From Emydura subglobosa (taxonomy: Eukaryota; Chordata; Testudines; Chelidae), in contig ML679946.1 in the NCBI GenBank assembly GCA_007922225.1, positions 90,610,407 through 90,674,406 on the forward strand: a stretch of DNA of 64,000 nt, given 5' to 3'. The notes beneath the pieces were generated by a model, which was not told where the DNA came from, ran no database searches, and was given only the letters and a program-made list of their open reading frames with translations. Below are positions 23,293 to 35,775 of the stretch, in pieces. Position numbers and translations under genes: made by a program. How positions within the stretch are numbered: the first letter of the stretch is position 1; each line of letters begins with the position of its first letter.

Positions 23293-26200
23293 GGTTTTGT
23301 TTGTTTTTTAAATTAGGAATATGAACTGCAAAATATTAGCTTCTTTGTAACTCAATTTCTCCAATTGTAAAATGGGAATAAGGGAACTTAATCTTTATGA
23401 AATGCTTTGCCTTCTAAGCATGAATATTGCCACAAGTGCTAAAACAAATACAGCATGTTCAACATTCAAAAGCTTTCCCTTGCTTCAGCATAATTTGTAT
23501 CAGTTATCCATTAACTACAGGGCTGTTCTCCTGTAATTGCAGAATTATATCCCAAGATTTTCATCAAGTTTTGATACTTGTGAGCCTTAAGTAGAGTCCA
23601 GTTACTGAATAATATAAATATTTTGTAGTCCTTATTGCCAGAAATGAGATATTGCACTATATGGGGGTGAGGAGCGGGTCAGAAAGTGTGGTGGACCTTA
23701 GAAATGGTTGTTATGTGCAAGATATTCAAGTTGGCTATGCTCTGGTAAATATTACATCTTAACAGTCTTAAGACACATCCAATACAATACAAGTTCCACT
23801 GTTTTACTTCCTTCCACCCCACAAACCGCTTCACCACAAACTGTTTCCATTTGAAGCATCAATACTCAACAGCCAATCTCACCATCTGCAGCTTACAAGG
23901 CCATTTACTTATGGAAAAACAGATATGCATTACCTGCAAAAGAGCAAAATAGTAGATAACAGAACTGTGATCAATTCTGTACTTCCCTCTTGTAAATAAA
24001 TGATCATTAGCTACTGCATTAAAGTAGCTAGGTCACAGTTCTTCTGTGTTTGTATAGTTCTGAATATACAGAGAGGTGAGACTCAACCTTTCACTGCATA
24101 TGCATTTTCAGCTTTGAACACAGTACTTAAGAGAGAGGAGGGGGGTTGATATCAAGTGATTATCATGCACAAAAAGCCTTTAAATATCAAAAACCATTTA
24201 CAGATTTAAACTCTCGCCCATTATTCAGAACTGAAGCCACACTTTCCTATGCTCCTGATGAACACAACAGCCCAAATTTCGGATTGTGATATAGGCTCAC
24301 AGCAACTGCAAAGCAGCACTTATATGGTCTTTGATTATCTCAGAATTTGTCTTCAGCAACATTGCCACCCAATCAAAGTAAAACTCAAGGGCAAGTCCTT
24401 AACAAAATAATTACTGCATTCAATCTGTCCAGCTGCAATCCATTCTAGATACAACTGCTTGCAACAGAATTAGTCTAGATTTTGTAATAGTATATTTAAG
24501 TAGGTAAAATAAATTATTCAGTGAAAAATACCCTCCCCCGAGAACTATTTCTTGATATAAGAATACAGACAGAGTAAAATTAGGTCTTGATGTAAGCAGC
24601 CCCTCTATGGTTAAGAAAAACCTTTCCAATGCAATACTTTGGTCCCATTAATCTGCCATTTCCAAAAGCATCAGAAACCTGTGAAAAAACTGCTTGCAGG
24701 CAAGACTGCAATAAAATGAAAGCTATGTTGTCAATTCAAAAATAGAACAGGGATGCATGTGAGATCAATTCCATGTAATGCACTATTTTATTATCCAGTA
24801 GCTATGGTGGAATCCTACAGTGACAGAAATGGGAAGCACAGAAAAACCTTAGGAGACTGATAAATTTCAGAACACTAATGAACAGAACCAGACTCAAGGA
24901 ACATTGATCTACGTATAACTCTATTAGATTTGTTTCAGGCAGGAAAGCTAGGGCACGGACATCACATGAAATTAAAGAGCACGCAAAGTTCCAAACAGGA
25001 GCTAGGAGATCGGATATTTTCCCCCTTTATAGTGTTGGGGGATGGGGTGGGTGTGTGCATGCTAAATGCTTAAAGAGGTGACAGATTTGCAACCATAAAA
25101 TAAGTACCAAGCAAGAAGCAGCAGTCCCAACTTCTCTACCAATATAGCCCCTCTCCACTCTTACCTATAACAATAGTAATGACAGCAATTTAATGAGGGG
25201 GGAAGCCCCCTCCCACCCAGACATTCTGTTCATCACAAGCAATGAATGAGAAGGGGATTTGAATGTAAAGCGCATGCAGGAGGAGGTAGGATGTGGCTTC
25301 TTTTGAAGTTTCTCTGCCTTTTGCAAAAGGAAGAGCATAACAAATCAGTTAGCAAAAGCAACACATGGATCCCATTAAGAGAAATGCCTCCACTTTACAA
25401 GATCCCATTTGACTTAGTCTAAATATCTCAAAGAGCTCTCATTTTTTTAAATGATATGTGGCAGGATGGAAACATCAGAGAGGGGGATAAGACCTATCAG
25501 ATCATCGAGTTTATCTTGCTGATAACACAGGACCATTCCTTGCACTTCTTGTTTTAAGTGTTCCAAAACTAGGGCTACGCACCAACTGCAGAGATTAATC
25601 TATAGCCTAACACATCTCTTCATCAGGAAGTTTTCCTGATATTCATCCTAAAAATGTACCCTCTTCACGCATTGTACTATTAAGTAATTTCTCTTCCTCC
25701 TGAGTGTTTACAACCTTCAAAAGGGTGTTTGTAGACTTAGATCCAGAGCTATTATCATGTATTCTCCTATTATACAAATACCAACAAACACAATAGGTGA
25801 AAACAGAGGGAGTTGGCAGTGCTTCCTTCTGGGTGTGGAGGAGGAAGTGCGAGCAGTAGGCAAATCAAAATATGTCATCATTCACCAAGTCAGCCCCAAG
25901 CAGTTGATCACTGATCCGCATGCATCCTGCATTGCAGTGTACAGAAGAGCTATCTGCAAGCTGCAAATAGAAGTTTTGTGCTAGTTTCGTGTGATCATTT
26001 TCCAATAACAGAGGTCACAGCAGCAGAGGAAGAAATCCATGGTTTATGTGCCAAACTGTCTCCAAGTCTTTGATTTCAAATCCTAGAAAAAATTATTAAG
26101 GACGTGGTCAAGCTTGAAACGTGCCCCAATGCTCTCGTAGCCAGCCCGGGCAGCCAAGATTACTTCAAAAGAAAAGCGAAGCCATTGACCCAAACTTTAA

Positions 26201-27120
26201 AATAGGGTCAATTTGTGTACTGTGGGGAACATTTCCTGTCACAGAACACCTCAATATGGAAACCTTTACACTAACTTTCTTTAGAAGTCTCATTTTAATT
26301 GGGGCCAAAAACCAATGCCAACATTAAAAAATAATGACCCAAAAACTGGATTTCTCAGCTGAAGATTTTGATGTTTTGCCACATGCTGCAGGAGTGAATT
26401 TTCCATCTTTTTATCTTTGGATTTTCCACCATGAGAATTCTACTCCAGACTGATAGCCAAGTATAACATCACTGCTTTAGATGACAGGATAGTTACTGTA
26501 TTAGCAAATTCTCATGAATCATATCACTTATCCCAAGTAAAAGGAGCAACAAAAGAATGCAGCACCTTGATAGTAAAGTACCATTCAGAACAATATTGGG
26601 TAACCTTGATGGATCACTCAAAGGAGAGTACACAACTCCACTCTACAGAAGATATGTAAGATAAGGTTTGATTCCCTGATTTCTTCCTCCTCCAAACCCC
26701 TTAAGCAATCGATTAGAGGAGTATAGAAATGCAAGTTATATTCCAGTTCTCAAATCTCCCTCTCTCTCTCTCACACCCCTACAGTTTATGGAAAAACATC
26801 ATAAAAATCTGTCAAGAAGCTCCTGGTGGAAATGGAAAAACCCCATCCCCTAAGATATTTTTAGCCTAATGAGTAAGAAAGCTCTGCTAAACCAATTAGC
26901 CTGGACCAGATCAGCTGTGGGGGCTGGGAATCTGGCTCTGCTTTCACTTCTAGATTTCACTGAGATCCACAGGAATAAAGTCAGATCTATAATTAAGCAT
27001 TTTAGCACCTGAGGCAAGCGAGCAAGCATATCTGCAACCCACAGAGGCAATGCGTGGGGGGGCATGCAGGATCAGGTGTCCTCCACCCCACCCCACCCCC
27101 AATTTCTACCTTCCATTTAG
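23293..27120. other. Intron with no recognised transposons
   Basis: Only low-complexity patches (for example TCTC near 26760) stand out. No exon or RNA gene is recognised. Confidence 0.5.
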
Positions 27121-27123
27121 CCC

Positions 27124-27184
27124 AGAGGTTTTCAAACAGTGGGGTGCGCTTCCCTAGGGGGACACACTCCACAGTTTGAAAACC
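27124..27184. repeat. Short hairpin-forming element
   Basis: GTTTTCAAACAGTGGGGTG and, 23 bp on, CACTCCACAGTTTGAAAACC form a near-perfect inverted repeat. It is possibly a tiny MITE or the remnant of a larger DNA transposon. Confidence 0.55.
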
Positions 27185-27285
27185 CATCGCCTCTTGCCAG
27201 GAGCCAGAGTGTAATGTCAAAACCCGCAACTGACAAATCTTGCTACCAGTAGCAGTTACTGATATCTATGGATGTTCTCTTTTGC

Positions 27286-27500
27286 TGCCATTTACAATTT
27301 GCAACCTCTCTCCTTTCTCATTGGTCCAGGGGAAGCAAATTCTGATGGACGGGGGTACCCCGTCACAATTTGCTACCTCTCACCTTTCCCATCCTTTGGT
27401 CCAGGGTAGCAAACTGACAGGACATCCATCACAATTTGCTACCCGCTAGACCAAAGGATGACAAAGATGAGAGTTAACAAATTGTGATGGATGGATGATA
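27286..27500. repeat. Local direct and inverted repeat cluster
   Basis: A unit of the form ACAATTTGCAACCTCTC...TTGGTCCAGGGGAAGCAAA occurs at about 27289-27346, is repeated at 27364-27423 and partly again at 27429-27457. Then CAAATTGTGATGGATG (27478-27493) is an exact inverted copy of 27423-27438. No known family is recognised. Confidence 0.75.
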
Positions 27501-27539
27501 CACGATGCACCACATTCTGAATCAATACAAGTGCTCATA

Positions 27540-27750
27540 ATATAAGAAACGGCCATACTGGGTCAAACTAATGGTCCATCTAGCCCAGTATCCTATCTTC
27601 AGACAATGGCCAATGCCAGGTGCTTCAGAGAGAAGGAACAGAACAGGTAATCGTCAAGTGATCCATCCCATTGCCCATTTCCAGCTTCTGGCAAACAGCA
27701 ATCCTTGCCCATCTGGCTAATAGCCATTGATGGACCAATCCTCCATGAAG
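27540..27750 (-). mobile_element. CR1 LINE 3' end fragment
   Basis: GGCCATACTGGGTCAAACTA, CATCTAGCCCAGTATCCT, CTGGCAAACAGCAATCC and GCCATTGATGGACC are the reverse complement of the CR1 3' untranslated region seen at the right window edge (63920-64000) and at 28150-28412. Only the tail is present, typical of 5'-truncated LINE insertion. Confidence 0.85.
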
Positions 27751-28149
27751 GATAATCCTGGTGAGTACATTCACTACCAACATGAGGAGCCAAGTAAGTA
27801 GGCATGTGCAGAAGTGACATACTAACTGCAGCAACTGTATCCTGACATAACTTGAATTAATGTAAGTTTGTAGTGTAGATATGGCCTTACGTATATGGAT
27901 TATTTGGGAGAGGTTAAAGCAAAAGTATGATGCTAGGCCAAGATTCACTCAGGGGTTTAGGCTCCTACTTTTGTGGATCTGGGCCTCCTGCACCCGAAAG
28001 GCTCAGGAACAAAATGGCACATAAAAAGAATCCATTATCATTTATTTCTTTTTTTAAGTCTCATGACTTGGGGATATATAACTCACGATTTTTGAATTCT
28101 TGTGGTTGTCAAGCAATCATGGGGTTGTAGATGTGTGCTCATTATCCTG

Positions 28150-28412
28150 TGAAGGCCAAAACCACAACTGGGTCCAAAAAAAGAATTAGCTAAGTTCCTG
28201 GGGGATAGGCTCATCAATGGCTTTTACACCCAAGATGGTCAGGGATGTCTGTATCCTTAGCCTCTGACTGCCAGAAATTGGGAGTGAACGACAGGATCAC
28301 TTGATGACTGCCCATTCTGTTCATTCCCTCTGAAACACCTGGCACTGTCCACTGTTGGAAGAGAAAATACTGGGCTTGATGACTGACCCCATATGGCCAT
28401 TCTTATGTTCAG
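28150..28412 (+). mobile_element. CR1 LINE 3' end fragment
   Basis: Plus-strand copy of the same CR1 subfamily tail: GGGGGATAGGCTCATCAATG, GACTGCCAGAAATTGGGA, GATCACTTGATGACTG, then ATATGGCCATTCTTATGTTC at the end. It forms an inverted pair with 27540-27750. Confidence 0.85.
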
Positions 28413-29300
28413 TAAAAATTACTGACTTTTTGCCTTTGTGAAGGATTTATATGAGATAGTATGCTGCCCTTAGTGAATATCTGGGAACCAAGTAAAGTTC
28501 TACGCATAAACAGTGACATGCGAAAAAGCACTAAGGGCTGAACTGAGAGGCAAAATAACAGTTGAGAAAGACAATCCCCCCACTGGTGGATCAAATGAAA
28601 ATGAAGTTTTGACACCAGGCTAGGAAACCAGTCAGATTAGAAGTCACATGATCCAGCAGAATAAACTTGTGCTATAAAAAAAATTATGATTAAAAATTCC
28701 AAGTTAAAAAATCACAGGAAAAACATAGGAAGTGTTATAATAGAAACACAGATGTCATTACTAAAACTATTAGCTTATAAATATTTTTAGTGATTATTTG
28801 CTATTATAATATAAATTAAATAGCACGACATCCATCTGCACAATGTTGACAAAGGTAAACGAAGTACTAAGAGTAATGAAAAATAACATTCTAAAAAGTA
28901 AAAAATTAGTAGGAGCAAAACTATTTAAAATGGATTACAAGAAAGTGAATACAATTCAGGGAATCACAGTAGGAGATAGACATATTAGTGAACTGCTGAA
29001 AGACTTTATGCAGACATATAAACTGATAAGAGATTCTTTTAAACACTCAAAGGGTGTGGAACAGTTTTCTGGGTGGTGTATGTAAAATATTTCACTGAAT
29101 CAAGTCTCTAGTATCTCCTCAATGCGTTATATCAGACAGAGAAGAGTTGCCTTGTGTAGGCACTGGGATGCCTGTGCCTTTAAGAACCCAGCCATGGGAA
29201 GTGGGTGCTGGGACCTATTGTCCTGAGGGAGGGGAAATAAAGTCCCTCTGCTGCCCCCCGCTTCAATTTTTGTAAACAGGTGGCTCACCTCATTGGGGTA
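28413..29300. other. Intron, unrecognised
   Basis: No feature recognised. The 28843-29085 frame is AT-rich and short, with no known domain. Confidence 0.5.
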
Positions 29301-30228
29301 ACTGTTACCCCCTCTGTGCCTCCATGCCGGGGTTTTACCCTCTGCCACCTGCTGGCAGCCCTTCACGCGAGCTTAAACCTGGCTCCTACTCCCCCGATTT
29401 TGCCCCTCGGCCCCTCTCCTGCCCCTGCCCTCCAGCTGTTTGACACCCCCACGCTGTCAGTTTCCACCCCTGCTCAGACCCTGCCCATCTCCCCCTCCGA
29501 TTTACCCCCTTAACTTCTGTCAACAGCAGATTTAATCCCCAGCAAGGGGGCAGCAGCTTCAGCAGATGCTAATGAGCATATTCAGTATGAGCCAAGCAGA
29601 GCATCAGTGCTATGGCTGCCTGCTGCCCCGGTCATAGAACCGCAGGGAGTGCCTGCTCCAGCTGGCGTCACTTACTGGGCCTAATCCTGCGCGCTGCCTC
29701 AGTTTTGTGCCCCTGCCAGCTCTGTGCCTGGGTAGCTGCCCCACTCTAGTTACAACCCTGAATACAGTAGTCCAAGAATTGGAGAGCTGTGTTTTATGTG
29801 GACTTAAACCTCCACAGAAGAATGTCACAGAAGAATGTGGTTATCGCCTGGGGAAATGTATGTTAAGTCACCCAGATCAGGGCGTCAGTTTCACATACTC
29901 AAAGGCTGTCCTTTGTATAAACAATATCCCTGGCTCCACAGCATGAGATGGAAGAACTGATCAGCTGGAATCCTTCCTCCCTAAAGTGCTACTTCTCTGA
30001 ACACCTCTCTCTTCACTTACTACAGGATACCCTCAGACACAAACCAGAAAGAACAACGGGACCATCACAGTTACCATGACTATGACCTTTAAATGTTTAA
30101 CTACGGATCTATTCTTTCTTGTGGCCAAGAAAAAACAGCACGTGATTAGCGTCACTATGAGTCACTGTGTGCCTGTAGTGCAATAATTCAATTAGACACT
30201 TAACAGCCTTCAATTTGGTTCAGGATCG
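29301..30228. other. GC-rich then mixed intron
   Basis: 29300-29780 is clearly richer in C and G than its surroundings and carries the CTCF-like core. No exon, promoter element or known repeat is recognised. A 79-residue frame at 29707-29946 has no identifiable domain. Confidence 0.45.
29342..29355 (-). promoter_or_regulatory. Perfect CTCF core motif
   Basis: CTGCCACCTGCTGG is the reverse complement of CCAGCAGGTGGCAG, which fits the CTCF core CCASYAGRKGGCRS at all 14 positions. It sits in a locally GC-rich segment (about 29150-29780). Binding is not shown. Confidence 0.55.
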
Positions 30229-30330
30229 GTCTACCAGAGCCACACACCCCTTTGCTGTGGTCTCATTCAACCTCGCAAGTTAAGTAGGGCCAGACCAGGT
30301 CAAAACCCAGGTACTACAGGCAATTAAACC
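30229..30330 (+). repeat. 5S rRNA-like sequence, probable 5S-derived SINE fragment
   Basis: TCTCATTCAACCTCGCAAGT followed by TAAGTAGGGCCAGACCAGGT parallels the internal promoter region of 5S rRNA (AAGCTAAGCAGGGTCGGGCC). GTCTACCAGAGCCACACACC resembles the 5S 5' end. It is too diverged to be a functional 5S gene. 5S-derived SINEs are known in vertebrates; which family this is cannot be decided here. Confidence 0.5.
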
Positions 30331-31811
30331 ATCAGCACAGTCAATGCTTGGGATAGCATCTGGAGTCAGTTGTGTGCAGTGATGTAGGGCTAAGTTTTAT
30401 AATACTGGATCCTTGACCTGCCCCCCCCCATGCTCAGCTCAAGTTGCCTCTCAGCGTAGGCGGCTGGTGAAAATATTCTTCGGGGGGGAGACAATTACAA
30501 CTGTTGGGTCCTGCTCTTTGATGCATGTGGGGGCCACGGTTTCTAGTCTTGCCTGGTGTGAAGGGCGGGGGACCGAGGAACTGGGCGGGGAGGGATGACT
30601 GTAGAGCATGCCTGCCCTACACACCTGTCCCACAGGGCCCATCTCCCTGCCCTGGCCTTCTGGCTCTCACCACCTGCAGATTTGCTGTGGCAGGCTTGTC
30701 CAATAAGGAGTGGGGGGAAAACAGCCATCTGACCACCCCGAGATGAGGGGAAAAGGTCACCTGCCCCGATTAACACTCCAGAGCAAATATGGGATGCTGA
30801 TGCCAGGGCTAAAGGGCAGGAAGGTTCCTGGGTGAGCCTTAGGAGACTGGAGCACTTGGAGAAGGAAGAGAACTGGTGCAGCCAGCAGTCGGGCTGATCT
30901 GTTGGGTAGATGGACAGGTAGGTGGGAGAGCAGAAGAACCCTGGGGAAGGACGTGGTGGAGGTGAAGAGGGAGGCTGGGAGGAAGGAAGCGTTTTGTGGG
31001 GGATGGGTGAGTATGAGGGGGTTTAAGAGGTCGGTTTATTGGGGAATGGGGCTGGGGTGATGGTGAGCAATGGCGGAGGAGGGTTTGGGGGTGAGGATGT
31101 GGGGCAGAGTTGCTCAGAACTGGGGGGAGGCTTGGGACCCCTTCCAGCCCTAGCCACCAGCCACCTGTGTCCCTTGGACTTCTCCCAGGGCAACAGAGCA
31201 ACAGATGTTTCAGAGAGGAGTGCAAGCCTCAAGGAAATCTATGGGAGAGGGAAGGGGAAATTCTGAAGTGCAGGGGCTTCACTCTAGCCTAGATTTCAGG
31301 TGCCGGAGCAATGCTCCGGGCCATTCTGGCAGCAGGTGGTGGGTTTTTCAACAACATAAAACTGATGCTGACCTCTTCTGGTCACTGATCTCATGGTACT
31401 TTCTGCAAGGCCTGGGGCATTAACTTTGGTATCCCAGCAAACTCCAACTTGGGTAGGAGTATATTCTGCTAACTTAAATGTGTTCTGCAATTTCAATCAG
31501 ATACATTCTTCTTCATTTCCTGACCCAAGCTGCCGCATTGTGAGAGTCTAAACAGCTGTGTTTTCCACCCCCTGAAATGGCTGTAATTCAGTGATGAACG
31601 AATCTACACATCCTTCACCCCCTCCACTGAATCTATTTTCCAGGTGGCTTAAGACTGTATCAGGAAGCAGCTCGGGACTTGTTCCCCAGTATGGCAAGTA
31701 AGTGAAATCTTCAGCACAGCATGCAATGCACAATCTCACCTGTGTTCCAAAGCAGTGATATTTCAGAAGCTCGGGGGGGGGGAGGGAGGGTTCTGTTAGG
31801 TTGTGTTTATC
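30331..31811. other. GC-rich intron block
   Basis: 30415-31250 is G-rich on the plus strand with many GGGG runs. The proline-rich frames on the minus strand are a composition effect. No splice-bounded exon matching MTSS1 is found. A short G run lies at 31772-31785. Confidence 0.45.
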
Positions 31812-32075
31812 TAAGCTAAAGGAAGGTCTTGCAGTTAAGACAATGGACCTAGATTCAGGAGACCTGGATTCAATTATAGGCTCTGTCACAGGCTTCCTAA
31901 ATGACTTTGTGACAATCAATCACTTAATCTCTGTGCTTCAGTTTCCTATATGGAAAATGAGGATAATAATGCTACCGCTGCCCCATGCTTTGTCTATTTA
32001 GAGTGTAAATTTACAACTTATTTAGGCTGTAAGTTCTTTGGGGCACAGACCATCTCTTACTATGCAGTTATTCAA
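31812..32075 (+). repeat. MIR-type SINE
   Basis: GACCTGGATTCAATTATAGG, CTTCAGTTTCCTATATGG, AAAATGAGGATAATAATGC and TAAGTTCTTTGGGGCACAGA follow the MIR block order, antisense to MTSS1. The tail resembles L2. Confidence 0.85.
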
Positions 32076-32933
32076 CATAAGAAGGCTCAATACTGTAATG
32101 CAAGCTAAATAACAGCAAAGGTGTTTACCGCATTTAAACATGCAACTGTGGAGTTCGGACTCCCCCTCCAACCTGACAATTTAGCTACCGAAGACTTTGA
32201 ATTGCTGGCAAATGACTGAAATTTCTAGCCAACAGCTCTAAAGGTTTGACAGATCAACACTGAATCCAAAAGCCCAGCCTTTCCAATCACAAAATCACTG
32301 CAGGAGCACAATGCAGACTGCCACATCTGCCTGAAATCCCAGGCTTTAATCCAAATCAACAGGAATCAAAGGGAGATTTGTTGCAGCATAGACATACTCT
32401 TGGTCACTTCATGGAAGCAGGAAAGAAGCAGCAATCATAAAATTAAGGGGGGGAAAGCATTTTTTAAACCCTGAATACTCCAGAGGCTGGCTTGAGCAAG
32501 TTCATCAGCTTTGATATTTTTCTTCCTCTCCATTTCAGGACTTCATGTTGCCAAAAGGGTAGGTGGTGGACAGACCAGGACAGGACGTTCCCAAGCATTG
32601 CTATGGTTACTGTATCAGTACATGATATACTGGCAGACAAAATATTCCCCCCATTGGTACCTTTCTGCCTCCCCGCTGCTCATGAGTCAGCAAATATGTT
32701 CCTATCTTAAATAACACACGACAACATATTCAGCCTCATCACCCTGCAACTGTTTCTCCTTTCAGGACAGATGGAGTGACACCTGTAGCAGCACTAGCCA
32801 AATTCAAAACCAACAGTCTTCTAAGGGGAAGAACTTAACACTGCTCCTTTCATCCCAGCATCTCTGATTATGGCATTAAACATTACACCTCACTGCAACC
32901 TGATGAAGCAGAGAAGTCTTCCTGTGTTATTAT

Positions 32934-33184
32934 GGGGATTACGTCTATGCTGCAATCACAGGGTGTGATCGCGGCTCCAACAGACACACCAGAGCCAGCT
33001 TTCGTCTAGCTAGTCTGGGTACCAGAGCAGTGCAGCGGCGGCTGGCCATGAATAATTCCCCAGGGTTCTAAGCAGGACTGTACAACTGCGCAGCTGCAGC
33101 TTTACTGCTCCGATGCCCGCGCTAGCTAGGCAACGTCTACTCAAGCTGCTGTCACAGCCAGCGACGGACATACAGACATACCCC
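32934..33184. mobile_element. MITE with GGGGTAYGTCT-like ends
   Basis: The left end is GGGGATTACGTCTATGCTGC and the right end reverse-complemented is GGGGTATGTCTGTATGTCCG. Internally it is GC-richer and partly palindromic. It appears to belong to the family at 5917-6213 and 13583-13841. Confidence 0.6.
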
Positions 33185-35629
33185 AAAGAGACTGACTTGT
33201 TCATATCAGTGCTACAGCCCAGAGCTCCTTACTCCTAGTCTGTGCTCCAACCGTGCACCACCTTTTTAGCATCTGCCCTCAAAAGGCAAAGGTCAAAAGA
33301 CTCATGTGCCCTTTGATATATCCAAGATTACAGTGGACAGTTTGATCATTTAAAACTAGCTAGTACTGAAGTTAGTTTTATGAGCAGTCTATAATCATTG
33401 CCTAAGATGGACAACATGCTATCATAGATCTGGTTTAATTAAGTGTAGTACTTAAACTCTCTTCAAGAGATGCCAAGTTGATTTAAGCCCAGATTGTTGT
33501 CATTTGCTGGATGTATTTATTAGCAAGACCTGTCCACCCTCACACCTACACAACTCCTTTTTCTTCCACGTTCTACATGATATAGCAGATACCAGAACTG
33601 GCAGGCAATGTGATTCTCTCTCGATTTTCCTAAGGCAAATGGAGCTGCGGCATCACATGCAAGCGGTTAAAAACGTGATAATGTATTAAACAAATCCCTG
33701 GTGGAGTTTTTAATAACCAAGTGGCTTCTTGTTCTTCAGCAGCCAATAAAAATGCACTGTTAGCACTTCAGTCATAAACAGAAAGAGGTCCCAGCAGTGC
33801 CATTACTGCTCATCCCCTCAAACCACATGCCTACATCCATTAGTGCTGATGGGCGTTATGTACATATATCCAAAGGAGAATAAACCTCAAAGTATACTAC
33901 TACACATGCAAGTCAAAGCACTACCTGCCTATTCAACAGTAAAGCCTTATACTACACTATAACTGCCCTAACTATGCCACAGACTCATCACGGGCCGAGT
34001 CGTACAGCCCTTAGTCACACAAGTAATCCATATGGGACTCCTCTTGAAAGAAACTGCTCAGCAGCACGAGTAAGTGTTGCACAATGGGATTAAACAGTAA
34101 GGATGATGTTATAGCACTGTGCATGACGAGAGGCTAAGTGCAGTGCTGTGGGCTGGTCATGTAGGAGGTGCATGCACTTATAGTTCTTTAAAGAATGCTC
34201 ATTGGTTTTCTGGTGGAAGGCACGGTCAGAAAGCTAGCGGCAGTTTTAGAAGAGCTGGGAGGCTTAATGAGAACTCGTCTCTACTGAAAGTTAAACAGGA
34301 AGGCCTGACCCATTCCCACTTTCATCCAGAACTAAGTCAGGCTCTCTAGTATTTCAAACTGCCCCGATTTTGTTGTCCTTGTGAACAGAAACGGGTACCA
34401 AGATGCTTCTTGCTCTGATCTGTACATGTAGCCCTGTTCGCAACAAGCTACCACAGATCTGACTGGGGTGGGGCACATCTGGAAGAGCCTCTCTTAGGTG
34501 AGCCATGGTGGTTTTTTACGTAACAAGAGTCAAAGGTAAACCCAAGTGGCTTTAAAATGTATATGAGCTACTCGTAAGTACAAAGTCCATGCACAAAGAT
34601 TTTTGAGTAGCACCTGCAGTGTAAAGAGATCTCGTGTCACAACCACACTACTAGCTGTACACTTTCGCACTGCAGTGCTCAGCTCTGAAAATTCACTTTT
34701 GGCTGGAGTACAGTATGCAAGTCCTCGCCTACGGAATCTTATTTCTGGCCTCTCCCAACAGTTGCTTTCACCCAGAGCAGTCAATTTTAGGTAAACTATG
34801 AGTAACAGCAATGAGAAGTCCTACACGGGTTCTGAATGCCAAGTTAATGGGCATGTGCAACAACCATGCTGACGAGGTGACATCAGGTTGGAACCGCTCC
34901 ACAGTGTCAGTCCAGTAAACTTTAATGCCAATTAGTCAAGTCCGTGATCCAAGAATTATGAAAGTGATAAGGGTAGAAAATCTTATCGCCAAGCGCTTTT
35001 AAAATTAGAAACAAAGGGTCCTAACTCACAAGGACAAGGCAAGCAAGGCAGGAGCTGATGCTAATGCTATTGTTTATCCTGTTGTGTTATAGTATGACAC
35101 TGGATTGCAACCACCATTGGATCTTGTATGCTTAAACCGACGCCATGTGCTAAACAAATCACCTTTACGAGTTTATTAAAACTGAAAGGGCAGAGAAAAA
35201 AAATGTATTGTCCCCGCTCCGCCACTCCATTTACTTTGTCCATCTGACATCTGAGCTGGCTTAAAAAACAAAAAACCAGCCTTGATAGACAAAAAGGGTA
35301 TGGTTTTTCGATCATGTTAGCGCATTCATGTTAACTGAACTGAGGTAACATAACTGATGCACACACTCTTTTTGTCCATCAAGACATGACCTTTGAATAG
35401 CCAGTTTCACCACTTGCCTTGTATAGTCAAAGTCCTCCTCATCCAAGAAAAGACTTGTATTAATTAGAAACAAAATCAGAGAAATGTATATAGAAATAAA
35501 GGCAAGGCTTAAAATACGTTAAAAAACTAGGCAGGAATTTAGAAGAAACCTTACAAGAGGCTGGCACTAACATGATGTGCACCTATCACCAGCTTGACTG
35601 CTCTATTTATATGTTATATCCTATCCCAT
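33185..35629. other. Intron with no recognised features
   Basis: No repeat family or coding exon recognised. Reading frames such as 34119-34349 show no domain. Confidence 0.5.
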
Positions 35630-35775
35630 CACCCCCTTTTCCCCTCTTTCCTTTGTCTCTTTAGACGGTAAACTCTGTGGCAAGAAGGTATCCTATGCCT
35701 TTGTATAGCACCTAGCATGAAGCCTCTGATTGGGCCCTGGCGCACCATCGCAATAAAGATTTCAAGGGTGGATAC
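35630..35775 (+). repeat. L2/MIR-like 3' tail
   Basis: TTTAGACGGTAAACTCTGTG, then GTATAGCACCTAGCATGAAG, then a TTGGGCCCTGG block and CAATAAAGAT, resemble the conserved L2 3' tail also seen at 54790-54925. Confidence 0.6.

Noticed and set aside
30229..30330. Functional 5S rRNA gene
   Set aside because: It is too diverged, lacks the 3' half of 5S and has no T-run terminator in the right place.
30839..31225. Proline-rich 128-codon frame
   Set aside because: It reflects the G-rich composition of the plus strand and has no recognisable domain.
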